Shown piece after piece: positions 24,454 to 35,745 of a stretch of DNA of 64,000 nt (positions are counted from its first letter, which is position 1; each line of letters opens with the position of its first letter). Location of the stretch: the NCBI GenBank assembly GCA_020726505.1, contig JAHLEZ010000001.1:2294001-2358000 (forward strand), written 5' to 3'. Under the pieces are notes generated by a model. That model ran no database searches. It had not been told where the DNA came from and was given only the letters and a program-made list of their open reading frames with translations. This stretch comes from Leptodontidium sp. MPI-SDFR-AT-0119. Taxonomy: Eukaryota > Ascomycota > Leotiomycetes > Helotiales > Leptodontidiaceae. Position numbers and translations under genes: made by a program.

Positions 24454-26653
24454 ATGTCTTCAATCGCCATGCGGAGGTTCCCCTCTGCCCCTTCAGTAGG
24501 TCTTCTACCGGGGCTCGGAAACATCAGGCAATACTTGCTAACCCGGATTTGCAGCTTTCAAAGACATTGAGGAATCAGACCAGAGCTTTTTCCGCGACGA
24601 GACCTGCTGGTAGGATATGAAGACTTCGTTGTCTTGCAATAACAACTGACCTGAGCCGCAGCTCGAATCATTACACACGCGCCCCTCCGTGCGAAGGAAG
24701 CTTCCCCATTTCTCAGTAACAAATATCCTGTGGTCGTATGTACATCCACGAAGACTCAATCGACACGTATCTGATGAGAAATAGGATCACGAGTACGATG
24801 CGATCGTTGTCGGTGCTGGCGGAGCTGGTCTGCGAGCAGCTTTCGGTCTTGCCGAGGCTGGTTTCAACACCGCGTGTATATCCAAGCTATTCCCAACTCG
24901 AAGTCATACCGTGGCCGCACAAGGAGGAATCAATGCTGCTCTAGGAAACATGCACGAGGATGACTGGAGATGGCACATGTATGACACAGTCAAGGGATCA
25001 GATTGGCTTGGAGACCAAGATGCCATCCATTACATGACAAGAGAGGCACCCCAATCTGTTATCGAATTGGAGAACTACGGCTGCCCCTTCTCGAGAACAG
25101 ACGATGGCAAGATGTATGGCTATGCGCGATAAATCGACTTCCAGCTGCTGATTTTTGATAGTTACCAGCGAGCTTTCGGAGGCCAATCCCAAAAGTTTGG
25201 TAAGGGTGGACAGGCCTACAGATGCTGTGCTGCAGCAGACAGAACCGGACACGCACTTCTACATACTCTCTACGGTCAATCCCTGCGACACAACACCAAC
25301 TACTTTATCGAATACTTTGCTCTGGATTTGATTATGGAGGATGGCGAGTGCAAGGGTGTCATTGCATACAACCAGGAGGATGGTACTCTGCACAGATTCA
25401 GAGCGCACAACACTGTTTTGGCTACTGGAGGTTACGGACGTGCATACTTCAGTTGTACTTCTGCCCACACTTGCACGGGTGACGGAATGGCTATGGTTGC
25501 TCGTGCCGGTCTTCCCAACCAGGATCTCGAATTCGTCCAATTCCACCCAACTGGTATTTATGGAGCTGGCTGCTTGATTACCGAGGGTGCCCGTGGTGAG
25601 GGAGGATATCTCCTCAACTCTGAGGGTGAGCGATTTATGGAGAGATATGCGCCAACTGCCAAGGATTTGGCCAGTCGTGATGTCGTTTCTCGTTCAATGA
25701 CAATGGAGATTCGGGAAGGCCGTGGTGTTGGTCCGGATAAGGATCACATCTACCTCCAGCTCAGTCATTTGCCTGCTGAGGTTCTCCACGAACGTCTCCC
25801 TGGTATCTCTGAGACCGCCTCTATCTTCTCTGGTGTGGATGTCCGCAAACAACCTATTCCAGTTCTTCCAACGGTCCACTACAACATGGGTGGTATCCCA
25901 ACGAAGTACACTGGTGAGGTTCTTACTATCGATTCCGAGGGCAAGGATCAGGTTGTTCCAGGTCTATTCGCATGCGGTGAAGCTGCTTGCGTTTCCGTCC
26001 ACGGAGCCAACCGTCTGGGAGCCAACTCTCTCCTCGATCTGATCGTCTTCGGTCGTGCTGTATCTCACACTGTCCGTGACAACTTTGAGCCAGGTATGCC
26101 ACACAAGGAGATCAGTGCCGACGCTGGAGCCGAGTCGATCAGCATGCTCGACAAAATCAGAACTGCTGATGGACCACTCAGCACACACGAGATCCGTCTC
26201 AAGATGCAAAAGGTCATGCAGACAGATGTCAGCGTTTTCAGAACCCAAGAGTCATTGGACGAGGGTGTCAAGAAGATCAATGAGGTCGATCAACTTTACA
26301 AGGATGTTGGAACCAAGGACCGAAGCATGATCTGGAACTCGGATTTGGTTGAGACCCTGGAGCTAAGAAACTTGTTGACCTGCGCGTGAGTTTTCCCATC
26401 CATAATCAAAAGTATCTCACTAACATATTTAAGCGTCCAAACCGCTGAATCAGCAGCCGCAAGAAAGGAGTCCCGAGGTGCACATGCCAGAGAAGATTAC
26501 CCAGATCGTGACGACAAGAACTGGATGAAGCACACGCTGAGTTTCCAAAAGAAGCCACACGGCAAGACCGACCTCACCTACAGAGGTGTCGTTGCACACA
26601 CTCTGGATGAGGCTGAGTGTGCGGCTGTCCCCCCCTTCAAGCGTGTGTACTAG
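24454..26653 (+). CDS. SDH1: Succinate dehydrogenase flavoprotein subunit (complex II), mitochondrial
   Basis: Oxidises succinate to fumarate in the TCA cycle and feeds ubiquinone; acts on the matrix face of the inner membrane. About 647 aa from six exons: 24454-24495, 24555-24609, 24662-24735, 24785-25113, 25162-26385, 26434-26653. An Arg/Ser-rich N-terminus ([14 protein letters not shown], then [12 protein letters not shown]) fits mitochondrial import. FAD motif [14 protein letters not shown], covalent-FAD site SHTVAAQGG, and active-site stretches [20 protein letters not shown] and [14 protein letters not shown] are intact. The apparent stop at about 25130 is intronic: donor GTATGG at 25114 and acceptor ATAG at 25161 restore DGKIYQRAFGG. 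Length matches the family. Very conserved, so the gene is housekeeping and intact. Confidence 0.95.
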
Positions 26654-27059
26654 ATTGTTCGGTTTGTTCTGTATTGTTGGGCTGGAGAACTGGTGGGTTT
26701 TAGCCCTGTAGCATAGTATAGCTGCGCTCAGGGGGAGCGTCAATGGTTAATGCGGTTTTGAACGTAAATATTATTTCCGCTCGTGTGAGCTGGCATCCCT
26801 GCTGTGTGTGAAGTGACTTGCAAACCTCGAGGGTGTTTATGATTTTGGCAATTCCCTACCGGTCCTTTTTCGCAAATACTTAGTAAATTCCTGATGAGAA
26901 TTCCCCCATGCCTTGTCCATCTTCCTTCCTGACGCCCATCAATCCCACCAGACCAAAGCCCAAGCAAGTTCCTAAGCCATCTACTTCTTGCCCATTACTC
27001 TTCTCCCGCTGCTTCAAACCCCAAACACAAGCCTGACCTCATCCTGTTTTTCCCACTCT
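26654..27059. other. Intergenic, no gene seen
   Basis: 3' flank of SDH1 up to a doubtful small minus-strand gene; no coding signal. Confidence 0.45.
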
Positions 27060-27386
27060 TCACTTCCCTCCAATACTCCACAACACAAGCTCCCATCTCC
27101 AAAAGCGGATTTTTGTCGTCCACCAGCGCATCTCGCATTTGGTTATCTCTTCCCCTTCTTGCTCTAAAAACGCTGCCTTCGAAGAATCTTCATGGCTCTT
27201 TGCTGCTGAGGTTGTGGGTTTTGTATAAGATGTGATAGACGTTTCGGTGACGATGCAGCCAGTGAGGTAGAGTATCACGAATGTACAGGATATTGCGATG
27301 GAGAAGAGAGGGACCCAAGTCTTTAGGAAGGCTATCGCTGGGTTGCTGGCGCTAGTGCTGGGTTTTGGCGGTGCCGAGTGAGGCAT
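27060..27386 (-). CDS. Possible small single-pass membrane protein
   Basis: A 108-codon uninterrupted frame with an ATG start. Residues about 23-46 (KTWVPLFSIAISCTFVILYL) form one strong hydrophobic segment, preceded by a Ser/Pro-rich start and followed by a charged, Trp-rich tail (MRWWTTKIRFWRWELVLW). I know no family with this sequence. It could be real, because the hydrophobicity pattern is coherent, or a chance frame; there is no splice or promoter evidence. Confidence 0.4.
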   Translation of the reverse strand: MPHSAPPKPSTSASNPAIAFLKTWVPLFSIAISCTFVILYLTGCIVTETSITSYTKPTTSAAKSHEDSSKAAFLEQEGEEITKCEMRWWTTKIRFWRWELVLWSIGGK

Positions 27387-28915
27387 TGCGTGGAGATTTT
27401 TCGTTAGATGGGGGGCGAGGTCAGGAGGGGCGATTTCTTGACGCCCTTGGCGATTGATGTTAGTTTTCTTGATTATCCTTTTCTTCCGTTAATTGAATTG
27501 ACAGTAGAGGATAGAGAATGGGGGAGGAGATACTGTTGTAGATCAGTGAAGCTTGATAATGCTGCGGTCGAAAGCCTAGCCCATATTTGTGGGTCCGTAG
27601 ATAGGACATCCATAATAGGTAGGTCGATCAGAAGCAAGCAGTGCCACGCGCCGGTCTTTTGGTTTCTCTATGGGAAATATGTATTATTGACCAATTACGT
27701 TCCCTCCTTTCTTCTTGTATTCTGGTTAACACTATTTATGGAATGGCTTGATATAAGTATCGATTTCGAGACTTATTTTGTGTTTTGGGACGGATCTTTG
27801 TCGCTTCACCACCAACGCCCAACTAACTACTAGTACTACAGATGGGTCGAAACGTCCTGATCGGAAATACAACCACTTCCGGAAAAAAACACAACACACA
27901 CGCCGCAAATAAGCTCAGCCCAAGGCCTCACGACACATAAATACTGTTGCCTCAGAGTGGCTTTCTACAACCCTATCTTCATTCTTCTTATCCTCATTCT
28001 CATCCCTCACTGGATGTTTCATCACGACGACCGAAATTAGACGCGAGACGGAAATCGATAGAGAGGGCGAACAGAAACGAGATGTGGAGGTTAGGACGGA
28101 ACGGGATGGCAGAGACGTGAAAATCAAGGCTCAATCGACCTTATTTGATATACACTTCGTCGTTGAAAAGACCTGTTGTGCGGGAGTGTGATTACTAGGT
28201 AATGCATCGATATCAAGAATGCATAGTTGTCACAGAGTCTGGATATTTGAATGGGAATGGAGATTTCCCCCCCTAGTTATACAAACTCACATTAGCAAGA
28301 GAAAATAGAAAAAGCACAATCAGATATCATCATCTCCTCCGTCAGAGGAAGCCACTTAACCGACAGACCGGGGCGCTCATACTCGCTCTCCGTCATCAGC
28401 GATTGGCTGTCTCGTTAAGCGACCCCTACCCCTATCCAAAGCATCAACAAAACACTCTCAGAGCTCCCTAAACGAGGCTCGTTTGTTCAGATATCGCACC
28501 TCTATTCTCCAACCGTTTTCTCCTTTGTACGGTTTCCCCACAACAAAGTCTTTGATAGGACCCTTGGGGTTCGGATACACAACATGATCATTGGTGACAC
28601 CTTCAAAATGGATCGTTCAACCCTCTTCTAAACGAGGATGGGTCTGTATGAAACCAACCTTGCCTGTGGTGAATTGACATTCGTCAGTTTGTTGCACTTT
28701 GAAATACGAGGGCAAGTTCAGCTGTTCAGGACATGCATATGTGACTGTGCCTCTTGATCAGCTCCGATTTCCTATATATATACCAAGATTGATCTTCCAG
28801 TTAACCCAAGGTCTGCAAGCCATTTCACACTCCTCCTCGCGTTCATTGCTCAACCTCACTATTTACCTACCACCTGTGTCTCCCCACCCACTATCAAGCC
28901 TTTTCAATTCTCACA
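27387..28915. other. Intergenic, no gene seen
   Basis: Open frames at 27408-27833 (+) and 27915-28127 (-) lack domain features, and the latter is rich in Ser/Arg low-complexity sequence. I could not support either. Confidence 0.4.
28773..28782 (+). promoter_or_regulatory. TATA-like element of the 41-residue frame
   Basis: TATATATATA about 135 bp before the ATG at 28916, followed by C/T-rich leader-like sequence. Confidence 0.35.
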
Positions 28916-29041
28916 ATGGAGTATAAAGTCATCATCCTCCTTGTGATCCTCATCGCCGTGTTCATGGTTGGCATCGCAGGCATGGCTCAAATGCTCCATA
29001 GACAAAAGATTGCGCAGCAGAAGACGTCAGGTTCCATCTAG
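28916..29041 (+). CDS. Possible 41-residue single-pass membrane peptide
   Basis: Small frame in good start context (CACAATGG). It encodes MEYKVIILLVILIAVFMVGI, continues hydrophobic to about residue 27, then becomes basic/polar (LHRQKIAQQKTSGSI) before TAG. The layout, a short polar N-terminus, one membrane helix and a positively charged tail, is that of small tail- or signal-anchored proteins. It has an upstream TATA-like run and a pyrimidine-rich leader. No homologue comes to mind, so function is not assigned, and a chance frame of this size cannot be excluded. Confidence 0.4.
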   Translation: MEYKVIILLVILIAVFMVGIAGMAQMLHRQKIAQQKTSGSI

Positions 29042-29056
29042 ACACCTTAAAGAAGT

Positions 29057-29990
29057 GTGATGTCCCAGCGCCTCAAACGACACGTTATGCAGGAGCTTAT
29101 GCCGACTCTTGCAGGGATTCAAACCTTCATCGTTGTCGACTGGAGGAATTCTGACAACCTATTTCTCGGTCGCTGGGAAAGCCGAGCCTACACTTCAACT
29201 AGAACTGCACCTAACCTCTCTTACTTCACCACATCGATCTAACACTACATACCAATGGCTATTAACGGCACTTCACGAAATTCGTGCTCCATTTACACTT
29301 CATTTGCCTTGTAGTGACCACGACCAACATCTCCATATACAAGCCTCCATGGCAGAAAAGCTCTTCGCTCTGCCATCAAAAGCCTCACATCCCCCTTCTC
29401 GACAGGTTCACATCCTACTCCTCTCTTCATCTCGCCTCGTTTTCATTTCGGTCTCCATCTTTCAACCTCCCAGTCAGTACTTGCAGTGCTTGTTTCTCCT
29501 CGAAGCATGACTGACCTACCCACCACCAACAACACAAACAAAGAATTTGTCCATCAAGTCAATTGCGGATCTCTCTTCGAAATCGATCGTGCTTCGGACA
29601 TACATACACGACTTCCTCATTTACCTCACGCGACGACCAAAGAACCGAATTTTGCAACTGGATACTGGAACCGCTCCTGTATCCAGTTCTCCGCCATTAC
29701 CCTCGACAACTTATAGCCAAAATAATCGTCCGTGTATTCAATCCACTGAATGCTGCCATGCTTCTCGAGTCCGCTTGGTTGCATTATACAGAAGCAACGA
29801 TGCAGCAGCTGGGTGAGCATGATTGTGAATGGGGGAAACATGGCGTTCAGACGGTGTTATGTTGATGGTGTCTTTGATTTTGTCCTTAAAGCTGAATACG
29901 GCGCATCGGAAAAGGTTGTAAGGGATATTGGACACAAGCTGTGCAAGGAATACTGGAATGGGGAGAGAACTAGATGGAGAGATTGATGAC
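29057..29990 (+). other. Ambiguous coding region, frames unresolved
   Basis: Several overlapping frames look partly protein-like: about 29640-29815 reads FCNWILEPLLYPVLRHYP ... LLESAWLHYTEATMQQLG; joined over a possible GTGAGC...TTCAG intron it could continue as RRCYVDGVFDFVLKAEYG to the TGA at 29984-29986. The 5' part is unclear, since three frames remain open between 29486 and 29640. This may be a multi-exon gene or a degraded one. I cannot give a trustworthy model. Confidence 0.25.
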
Positions 29991-30421
29991 AATGCCGCAT
30001 GTGTAAAATGTAGAAATGCAATTCTATTTCTTGCCGTTAAACAATCTCGCGATCCCACGCTGATATTCAAGACGTAATCTTACTTTTCAAGAGAACAATG
30101 TCTGAAGAAAAAATTGTCTTTCCGAGCGGGACATGCAGGAGAAATACTTGTCGAGAAATGTTTGAGGAGAAAAGGTTGGAAGATGCCATCATGTCAACAA
30201 GCCGGATGACTAAGCGACAGTTCAAGGCTGGCGCTAGCGGATAAGATAGCAGGAGGTTGGGGTACTGTAATCGGGCGTCAACAAAGAAATATCATGAACG
30301 CTTCCATCACAGTTTATAGAATGCACCAGCTTGTGGATACCAATGTTCATTTATATATCATGATGCGCTGGTAGTGAAGTCGCAACGAAACCCCAACACT
30401 CTCCCATCTACGTCCACGACG

Positions 30422-31494
30422 ATGTCAATATTCAACACACCCCAAGAGCAATGGATGATGGGGAGCCCAACTAAGACCGTTCCATTAAAGGGCTATTTCG
30501 CAGATGGTATTTGGCACTGTAAGTTTATGTCCTTTTGTGTCATAGTCCATGGCTAATGAGCATAGGTAATTGCAATCCGCGACTCCCAGCTTCGAGTTTC
30601 CAAGTCAAGAAGGAAGGACCAAATACCGGAAGATGGTTCTATACTTGTCAGCAACCGAAGGAGAGCGGTTGCGGATTCTTTCTGTGGAAGGACGATGCGG
30701 TGGGGAGGGAGATGACTGCTGTTATGGCGAATTCAAGATCGGAGCCAGGCGCGTCAAGTAGGACACCTGGGGGACGACTGGATCCTGTGAATAAATCGAG
30801 AGACGACGATGATGACTTTGGAGACTGGTCTTTGTCACCGGAAGAAGAGAAGAAGCTTGCCCAATCTATTGCTCACGCTGAATCTGGATCGCCGTCTCCA
30901 GAAACACCAAGGAAAGCCAGTAAGACCAGCCAGTTTTCTACCCCAGGCAGTAAGAGGAAGTTCGGGGAGACTATGTTGCCGACTCCTTCGACCGGCGGAA
31001 GACCTTTAACAGGATTCAATACTGGTCGCAGGGATGAAGATGTGTTCACAACACCAACTACAAACACCAAGGGAACGTGGGATGGACATCAACCTTTCGG
31101 CTTGCGAAGTCCATCTGGAACCCCTACCCCAAGCCGGTATAGAGAGTCTACGGATGCGAGCGATGGTCCCAGCCAAACGATGCAGAATAACTATGATATC
31201 ACAGATGAAGTTCTAGAGCTGCTGAAAGAGCAAAATATCGACGACGATATCACCACAAACCTGAAGCAGCTCCTGAGTAGACACGCTATGAAGATTTCCG
31301 GTATAGCCAAGGGGCGAGATATTACTCGTGTGGCCTTGAAAGCTAAAGAGACGAAGATTGCGGAACTGCAGCAAAAGATCTCGGCGTTGGAGGCGGAGCG
31401 TGAGATGGATAAGACTGTGATCCGGCATTTCAAGAGTGACATGACTGAAAGTGTTGAGAGGAGACGGGGGAGAGGGAGGGGAAGAGGTGGATGA
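30422..31494 (+). CDS. GRF-type zinc finger protein
   Basis: About 341 aa in two exons, 30422-30518 and 30566-31494 (intron GTAAGT...GCTAAT...ATAG). Joining the exons creates the GRF zinc finger at about residues 23-75: GYFADGIWHCNCNPRLPA, then GRWFYTCQQPKESGCGFFLW, with Cys33, Cys35 and the later two Cys in family order plus the G-R-W/F signature. GRF fingers bind single-stranded nucleic acid in DNA-repair and topoisomerase-type proteins. The rest is acidic/Ser-Thr-Pro-rich, with a helical coiled coil near 270-310 (KETKIAELQQKISALEAERE) and a C-terminal RGRGRGRGG tail resembling RNA-binding RGG. A nuclear role in DNA or RNA metabolism is inferred. Confidence 0.85.
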
Positions 31495-32235
31495 TCAAGC
31501 TGTGTCTTGGCTCTCACTATTAAAGGTCAGCTGTCCCTACCGCTGTCGGATTTGGTTCCTCTACACCCGACTCCGTCGTGCCTCTCAGACGGAAAGAAGG
31601 GATACTGAGAAAGGGCCAACATTTGAGTTCAGACTTCCCCCCATCCAAGGTCAGGCACCCCACTCTGGCGGATCAGACTCCTTTGGACCCGATAACATCC
31701 TAGCTCTTCGAGGACTCAAGGCCAGCTAGACTCATCATCTCCGTGCGAAGTCTCCACTTGGGCACATCTTCTGCCGCCAGTGGTATCAGAATATTGCATG
31801 ATAACGGACGAGGATAAAGCCACCAAACCTATCATGCACTTCCGAGTCATCACTTCGGGACGGACTTCGAGACTGCTAAATCGAAACTTGTAGAGCTTGA
31901 TACAGTCGAACGCCACATTTTTATGCATCATTCACCTGCTAGTGCAGACACATATGGTCCCTCTAATCATCCAGAGGCATTTTCACGGAGACAACCGAGG
32001 AGCACCACTCAGCATTTCGTACCTAGTACAGCGTTCAATGATATACGTCTCTTGGTATCACTTCAAGTTTGGGTTGAATACTTCACTTCCCGATCCTTCA
32101 TTTGAGTTTGTGATTGATAGTCTAGAAACTATCTGTTCTGTTGAAATTGTCAAATCAAATATGTACAGCATTTGAGCAAAATATATACATCTTCTTCCAA
32201 TCGTCTTCTCTTCAGTGCTCCCAACCATGATTTCT
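31495..32235. other. Intergenic, no gene seen
   Basis: Convergent 3' flanks of the GRF-finger and GH45 genes; short frames only. Confidence 0.5.
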
Positions 32236-33360
32236 CTACAGACACTGTGAGTAGTACTCGTTGCTGTACGTGCATGTAGCTCCGGCAACACACTGCGTGC
32301 TGCCAGTGTATCCTATCCCACCACACTGCCCCCACATACCTACGGCCGGTCCACTAGGCGTAGCACTCGTCGTTGCAGCAGCAGTCGTTGATTTTGTCGA
32401 GGAAGTTGTGACGGTTGTGATAGCCACACTGCTGGAGCTACTAGCTTTCGAGCTCGTCGATACACTTCCTGTTCCGCTCGTCCACGTTGGCACACTGACA
32501 GGACCAGTAGGCACTTCGTTGATCACATCATTGGCTCTCACGCAACCGGATTTGGCAGTCAGCGCTGCTGGGCAAGTAACTTGCTTGAACGTGACGGCTG
32601 GGTTATCAGCGTTCTGAAACCAGTCGAATCGCCAATAGCACCCGGCTTTCAATTTTTCTGGAAAGGCATCGCATTGCGAGCGAGTTGCAATGCCACCATA
32701 CTGTTGACCCCAGCCTGTGGATGGCGTTCCCCATTCATCTGTACAGCCATTGAAGATTCCAAATCCTCCGCCAGGCATCTGCATTTCAGAGTCAGCCACA
32801 GAACTTCTCTATGGACGATTAGGTACTCACGGCTAGGTCGAACTGATTTGCACCTAGATCACCGCCAGTATTTGTCGACTGCACAACCATCTTCTTTCCA
32901 GCAACAGGCCCGCTCGTGAACGTCAGTTCATAACATGCACAACACCAGCTCGCCTCGCTTCCGCCTGAAATTGCAGTCGCTGCGAAGCCATACGCCAGGG
33001 TCTCGGATACAGCCCAGGGAGACTGATTCGAGCATGTGTAGGCCGTTCCGCCTGATTGGCAGCCCGAAGGCGTGTCGTAGTTCGTGAGAGGGTTGTCGTT
33101 TCTATCGCAGGACGTCACTGGGTTTGAACCAGATGCTAGAGTTGCCTTCTTGGTCCATCCGCAAGAGGCTTTACAGCAATCCCAGTCTGGACAACTTGCG
33201 TGTCAGTCACTCGTGCTACTTGCTTTGGACTTGGAAGCCGTCGCTCTTGAACAGATGATGTATACTGACAGCGAGTGGTTTGTCCGCTCCCAGAAGCTTG
33301 GGAGTTGACTTCCAAGAAGAAAGGGAGGAGGGCAAGGAGTATTTTGGTTGGGAGGACCAT
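32236..33360 (-). CDS. GH45 endoglucanase with C-terminal CBM1
   Basis: Secreted endo-1,4-beta-glucanase of about 329 aa. Exons 33360-33270, 33186-32831, 32778-32236. Signal peptide [20 protein letters not shown]. The GH45 signature [14 protein letters not shown] is rebuilt across the first intron, placing the catalytic base at Asp33. The catalytic acid matches Asp147 in GANQFDLA, just before the second intron, with the assisting Asp140 in GGDLGAN. Compared with the Humicola enzyme, the histidine two residues before the acid is Gln here (Gln145). Core ends near residue 225; a Ser/Thr linker (about 235-290) leads to CBM1 ([16 protein letters not shown] ... YYSQCL). Together with cellobiose dehydrogenase it indicates cellulose use. 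Confidence 0.93.
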
Positions 33361-34395
33361 CTTGAAGAATGCAAGGAAGTGAATGTCCGACAAACTGGGG
33401 ATAAATTGAGGACGTCTCCGGGGTTTTATTGACTGCAATCCAAGAAGAACAAGATCAAGAGACTGCCACCACGCCAGCACAACCCCCTTCTACCCTTCAA
33501 TCTCGCCATCTCATTTCTAAGATCCGAATCTAGTTCGTCACACGCCTTCAAAACATGCTCACGTCTATGATCTCCCACCATACAATTCCTCTTCTCAACT
33601 CTCTCCTCCCCGCTCGCTGGCCGCACCGCAGGATCCCAGGGCCGACAAACTGGACCCTCTCGGTACCTCGTGATCCCATCTGGCCATTTTCTGGGAATTC
33701 GCTAGTCAGCTGCAATATATATCAGGGGGAGCTCGGGGTGGCGATTGGTCTCGGTTGGTGCTGGCCGGTCCCTTGCAGCTGGAGGCATATTAGCCTGCGG
33801 CTGCAGGGAGTGTTTCTGCCGAGATCTGGTGGAGGTGGAAAAGTACCCCGCGATTTTCTTTTTTATGGTTTCCTGATGACCCTAGGTCTGGTGAAGAGGA
33901 CGTTGGGATTGTGGATTTAGACCGAGACTGGAGAGTGGGGCAGTAATTCTGTGGCGGTGAAAGGTTTGCGTCCAGCAGGCAGCCGGAGGAAACATGGAGG
34001 AGATGAGACCTCAGCTAAAGGGAGGTACGGGTAGTTCCTTTTCAGGAAAAAGGACTTGAACGAGCCGAAAGTATAGCTCCGACGCGGTAGTTATCTTCCG
34101 TGAGGCTCTATCGGTGCCAATGGCCGTGATTGGTTACCAGTGTATTGTCCCCTAGCTTTCAGCACAGCCGGCTTTCCGAGTCCAACACCCCCTGCTTGCT
34201 TTTCCTCAAGTAGTTATATAGATATATTAAACGCCTCTAAGACCTCCCTCGAAACCTCGTCGCATCGGAATTATACCAAGAGTTCCTGCTAAGTCGATAG
34301 ATCTAGATCCTTATTACTAACAATCCAGTCCCAAACGCCTTGTGCATATATAGAAAATCAGTTTATAAGTTCGGCAATAGTATTCGAGTAAGAAA
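33361..34395. other. Intergenic, GH45 promoter side
   Basis: No gene supported. The first 60 bases contain CTGGGG (33395-33400) and CTCCGGGG (33415-33422), which fit the CreA repressor consensus SYGGRG and would suit a cellulase promoter (inference). Confidence 0.4.
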
Positions 34396-35745
34396 ATGCC
34401 ACCCTCAAGCTCGTGGTTTACGTCGAACCCTTATTCCTTTAATGTTTGGTGGCCAGCTTTGAACCTTATTCCTAGATTCCTAAGTTTAGTGAGAACGAAA
34501 GCGACTCCGCAATCTAAGTCTCCCATTAAAACCGTCCTACAATCACTAGCGCGCAAAAACTCAAGGGTAGCTACAACTTCTGCTCTAGTTCGCAAAAGAC
34601 TAAATTTCTTAAATACCACTTTTAATAACAAACAGCTCCTGGGGCACTTAAGGTCAAGTTGAGTGGGGTGCCGGCGATGACTAATAACAAGATGCCGAGG
34701 TTGATGGGGGCGATTTTGCAGACTCTGGTATTGAGAAGGCTGTGAAGCTATCAATACTTCTCTTCGCCGATCTAGAAAAGAGTGCTCCAACTACTGCTAA
34801 GAAGGAGATGATGCACATCAGATACGCCGAGGAGCTTTCTGTAAGGGAGGTCAAGAAGAGACATGAATCTGCCATGGAGGGCAAGAAGCGCAACACCAAG
34901 CAGTCCAGAGGTAAAGGAAAGGCCGTCGAGACCCACACCACGTCCGGAGCTGTCGACTTCACCCGTTGCACCAATATGAGTATCCATATCAATGACTCGT
35001 CCATAGAGGCCTACTTGGCTGGTGATCTTACCAACGTCTCTGCTTTCTCCACCGTGCCACCAATCCAACAACACAAACGCATGAACTTTCGCAATTCTAC
35101 CCGAGTTGCTGTTCAAGTTGATGAAAATTACTGGGCCTTGGGATGGATCTGGGACAACGAAGGGCAAAAGCACGTATTCTTCCATAGAGACATCCCTATC
35201 AGCGTTTTCGAGGTCATGCTGGTGGACAAAGCAACATGTTGTTCTCGATAACACGTTCCTTCCCGTTGGTCTCCGCGACGAATTAACCTCAGCCTGGTAT
35301 TGGAGGTTACAGAGAAGGTCTCAGAGCCTTTTGATGATGAGGAGCCAGGCGAGGTAGCTGTATATGAAGAGAAGCATGCAACATCATGAGAGGATGTTGA
35401 TCGCTCAGCGCTCATTCATCAACTGACCCCAAAGCTCAGCCATTTGATCAGCAGGCTGCTGTTGAAGCAGACCAGACCGCCTCCTCACCAGTTGATGAGA
35501 TTCCTCTTGCAGGGACCGCTGTTCCCTCGTCTTTCAACCCCAACCCCACGCCATTCAATCAAGAGGCTAATGTTGACGTAGGCCAGAATATCTCTCTTCC
35601 AGTCGATGCTCCTTCTTTCGTAGAGGCTGTCATTCCTGAGGTTTCTCTTGTCGAGGTAGTTGTTACAAAGTCCGCCGTCGGAGAATCTTTGAGTGGTGGT
35701 GCTCCTGTTGCGGAGGAGTCGCCCTCTCTCAAGTCACTGTGGTAG
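34396..35745 (+). pseudogene. Decayed coding locus of unknown identity
   Basis: On the plus strand, protein-like sequence is spread over different frames. A frame to 35251 includes IEKAVKLSILLFADLEKSAP and an Arg/Lys-rich stretch. A segment near 35290-35390 reads LEVTEKVSEPFDDEEPGEVA then a stop. A last part at about 35400-35745 (KAQPFDQQAAVEADQ ... EESPSLKSLW, TAG) is in another frame. Two adjacent stops interrupt the frame near 34681, and no GT/AG pairs explain the changes. On the minus strand 34431-34790 is open (RTVLMGDLDCGVAFVLTKLR) but unrecognised. The surroundings are AT-rich. Probably a relic of a gene or mobile element; identity unknown. Confidence 0.4.

Noticed and set aside
25114..25161. 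Apparent in-frame stop in SDH1 suggesting a broken gene.
   Set aside because: A donor GTATGG and acceptor ATAG restore the conserved DGKIYQRAFGG exactly; the gene is intact.
34431..34790. Minus-strand frame with RTVLMGDLDCG as a retroelement endonuclease.
   Set aside because: Only a short resemblance to the GDFN-type motif; no further endonuclease or reverse transcriptase motifs nearby.
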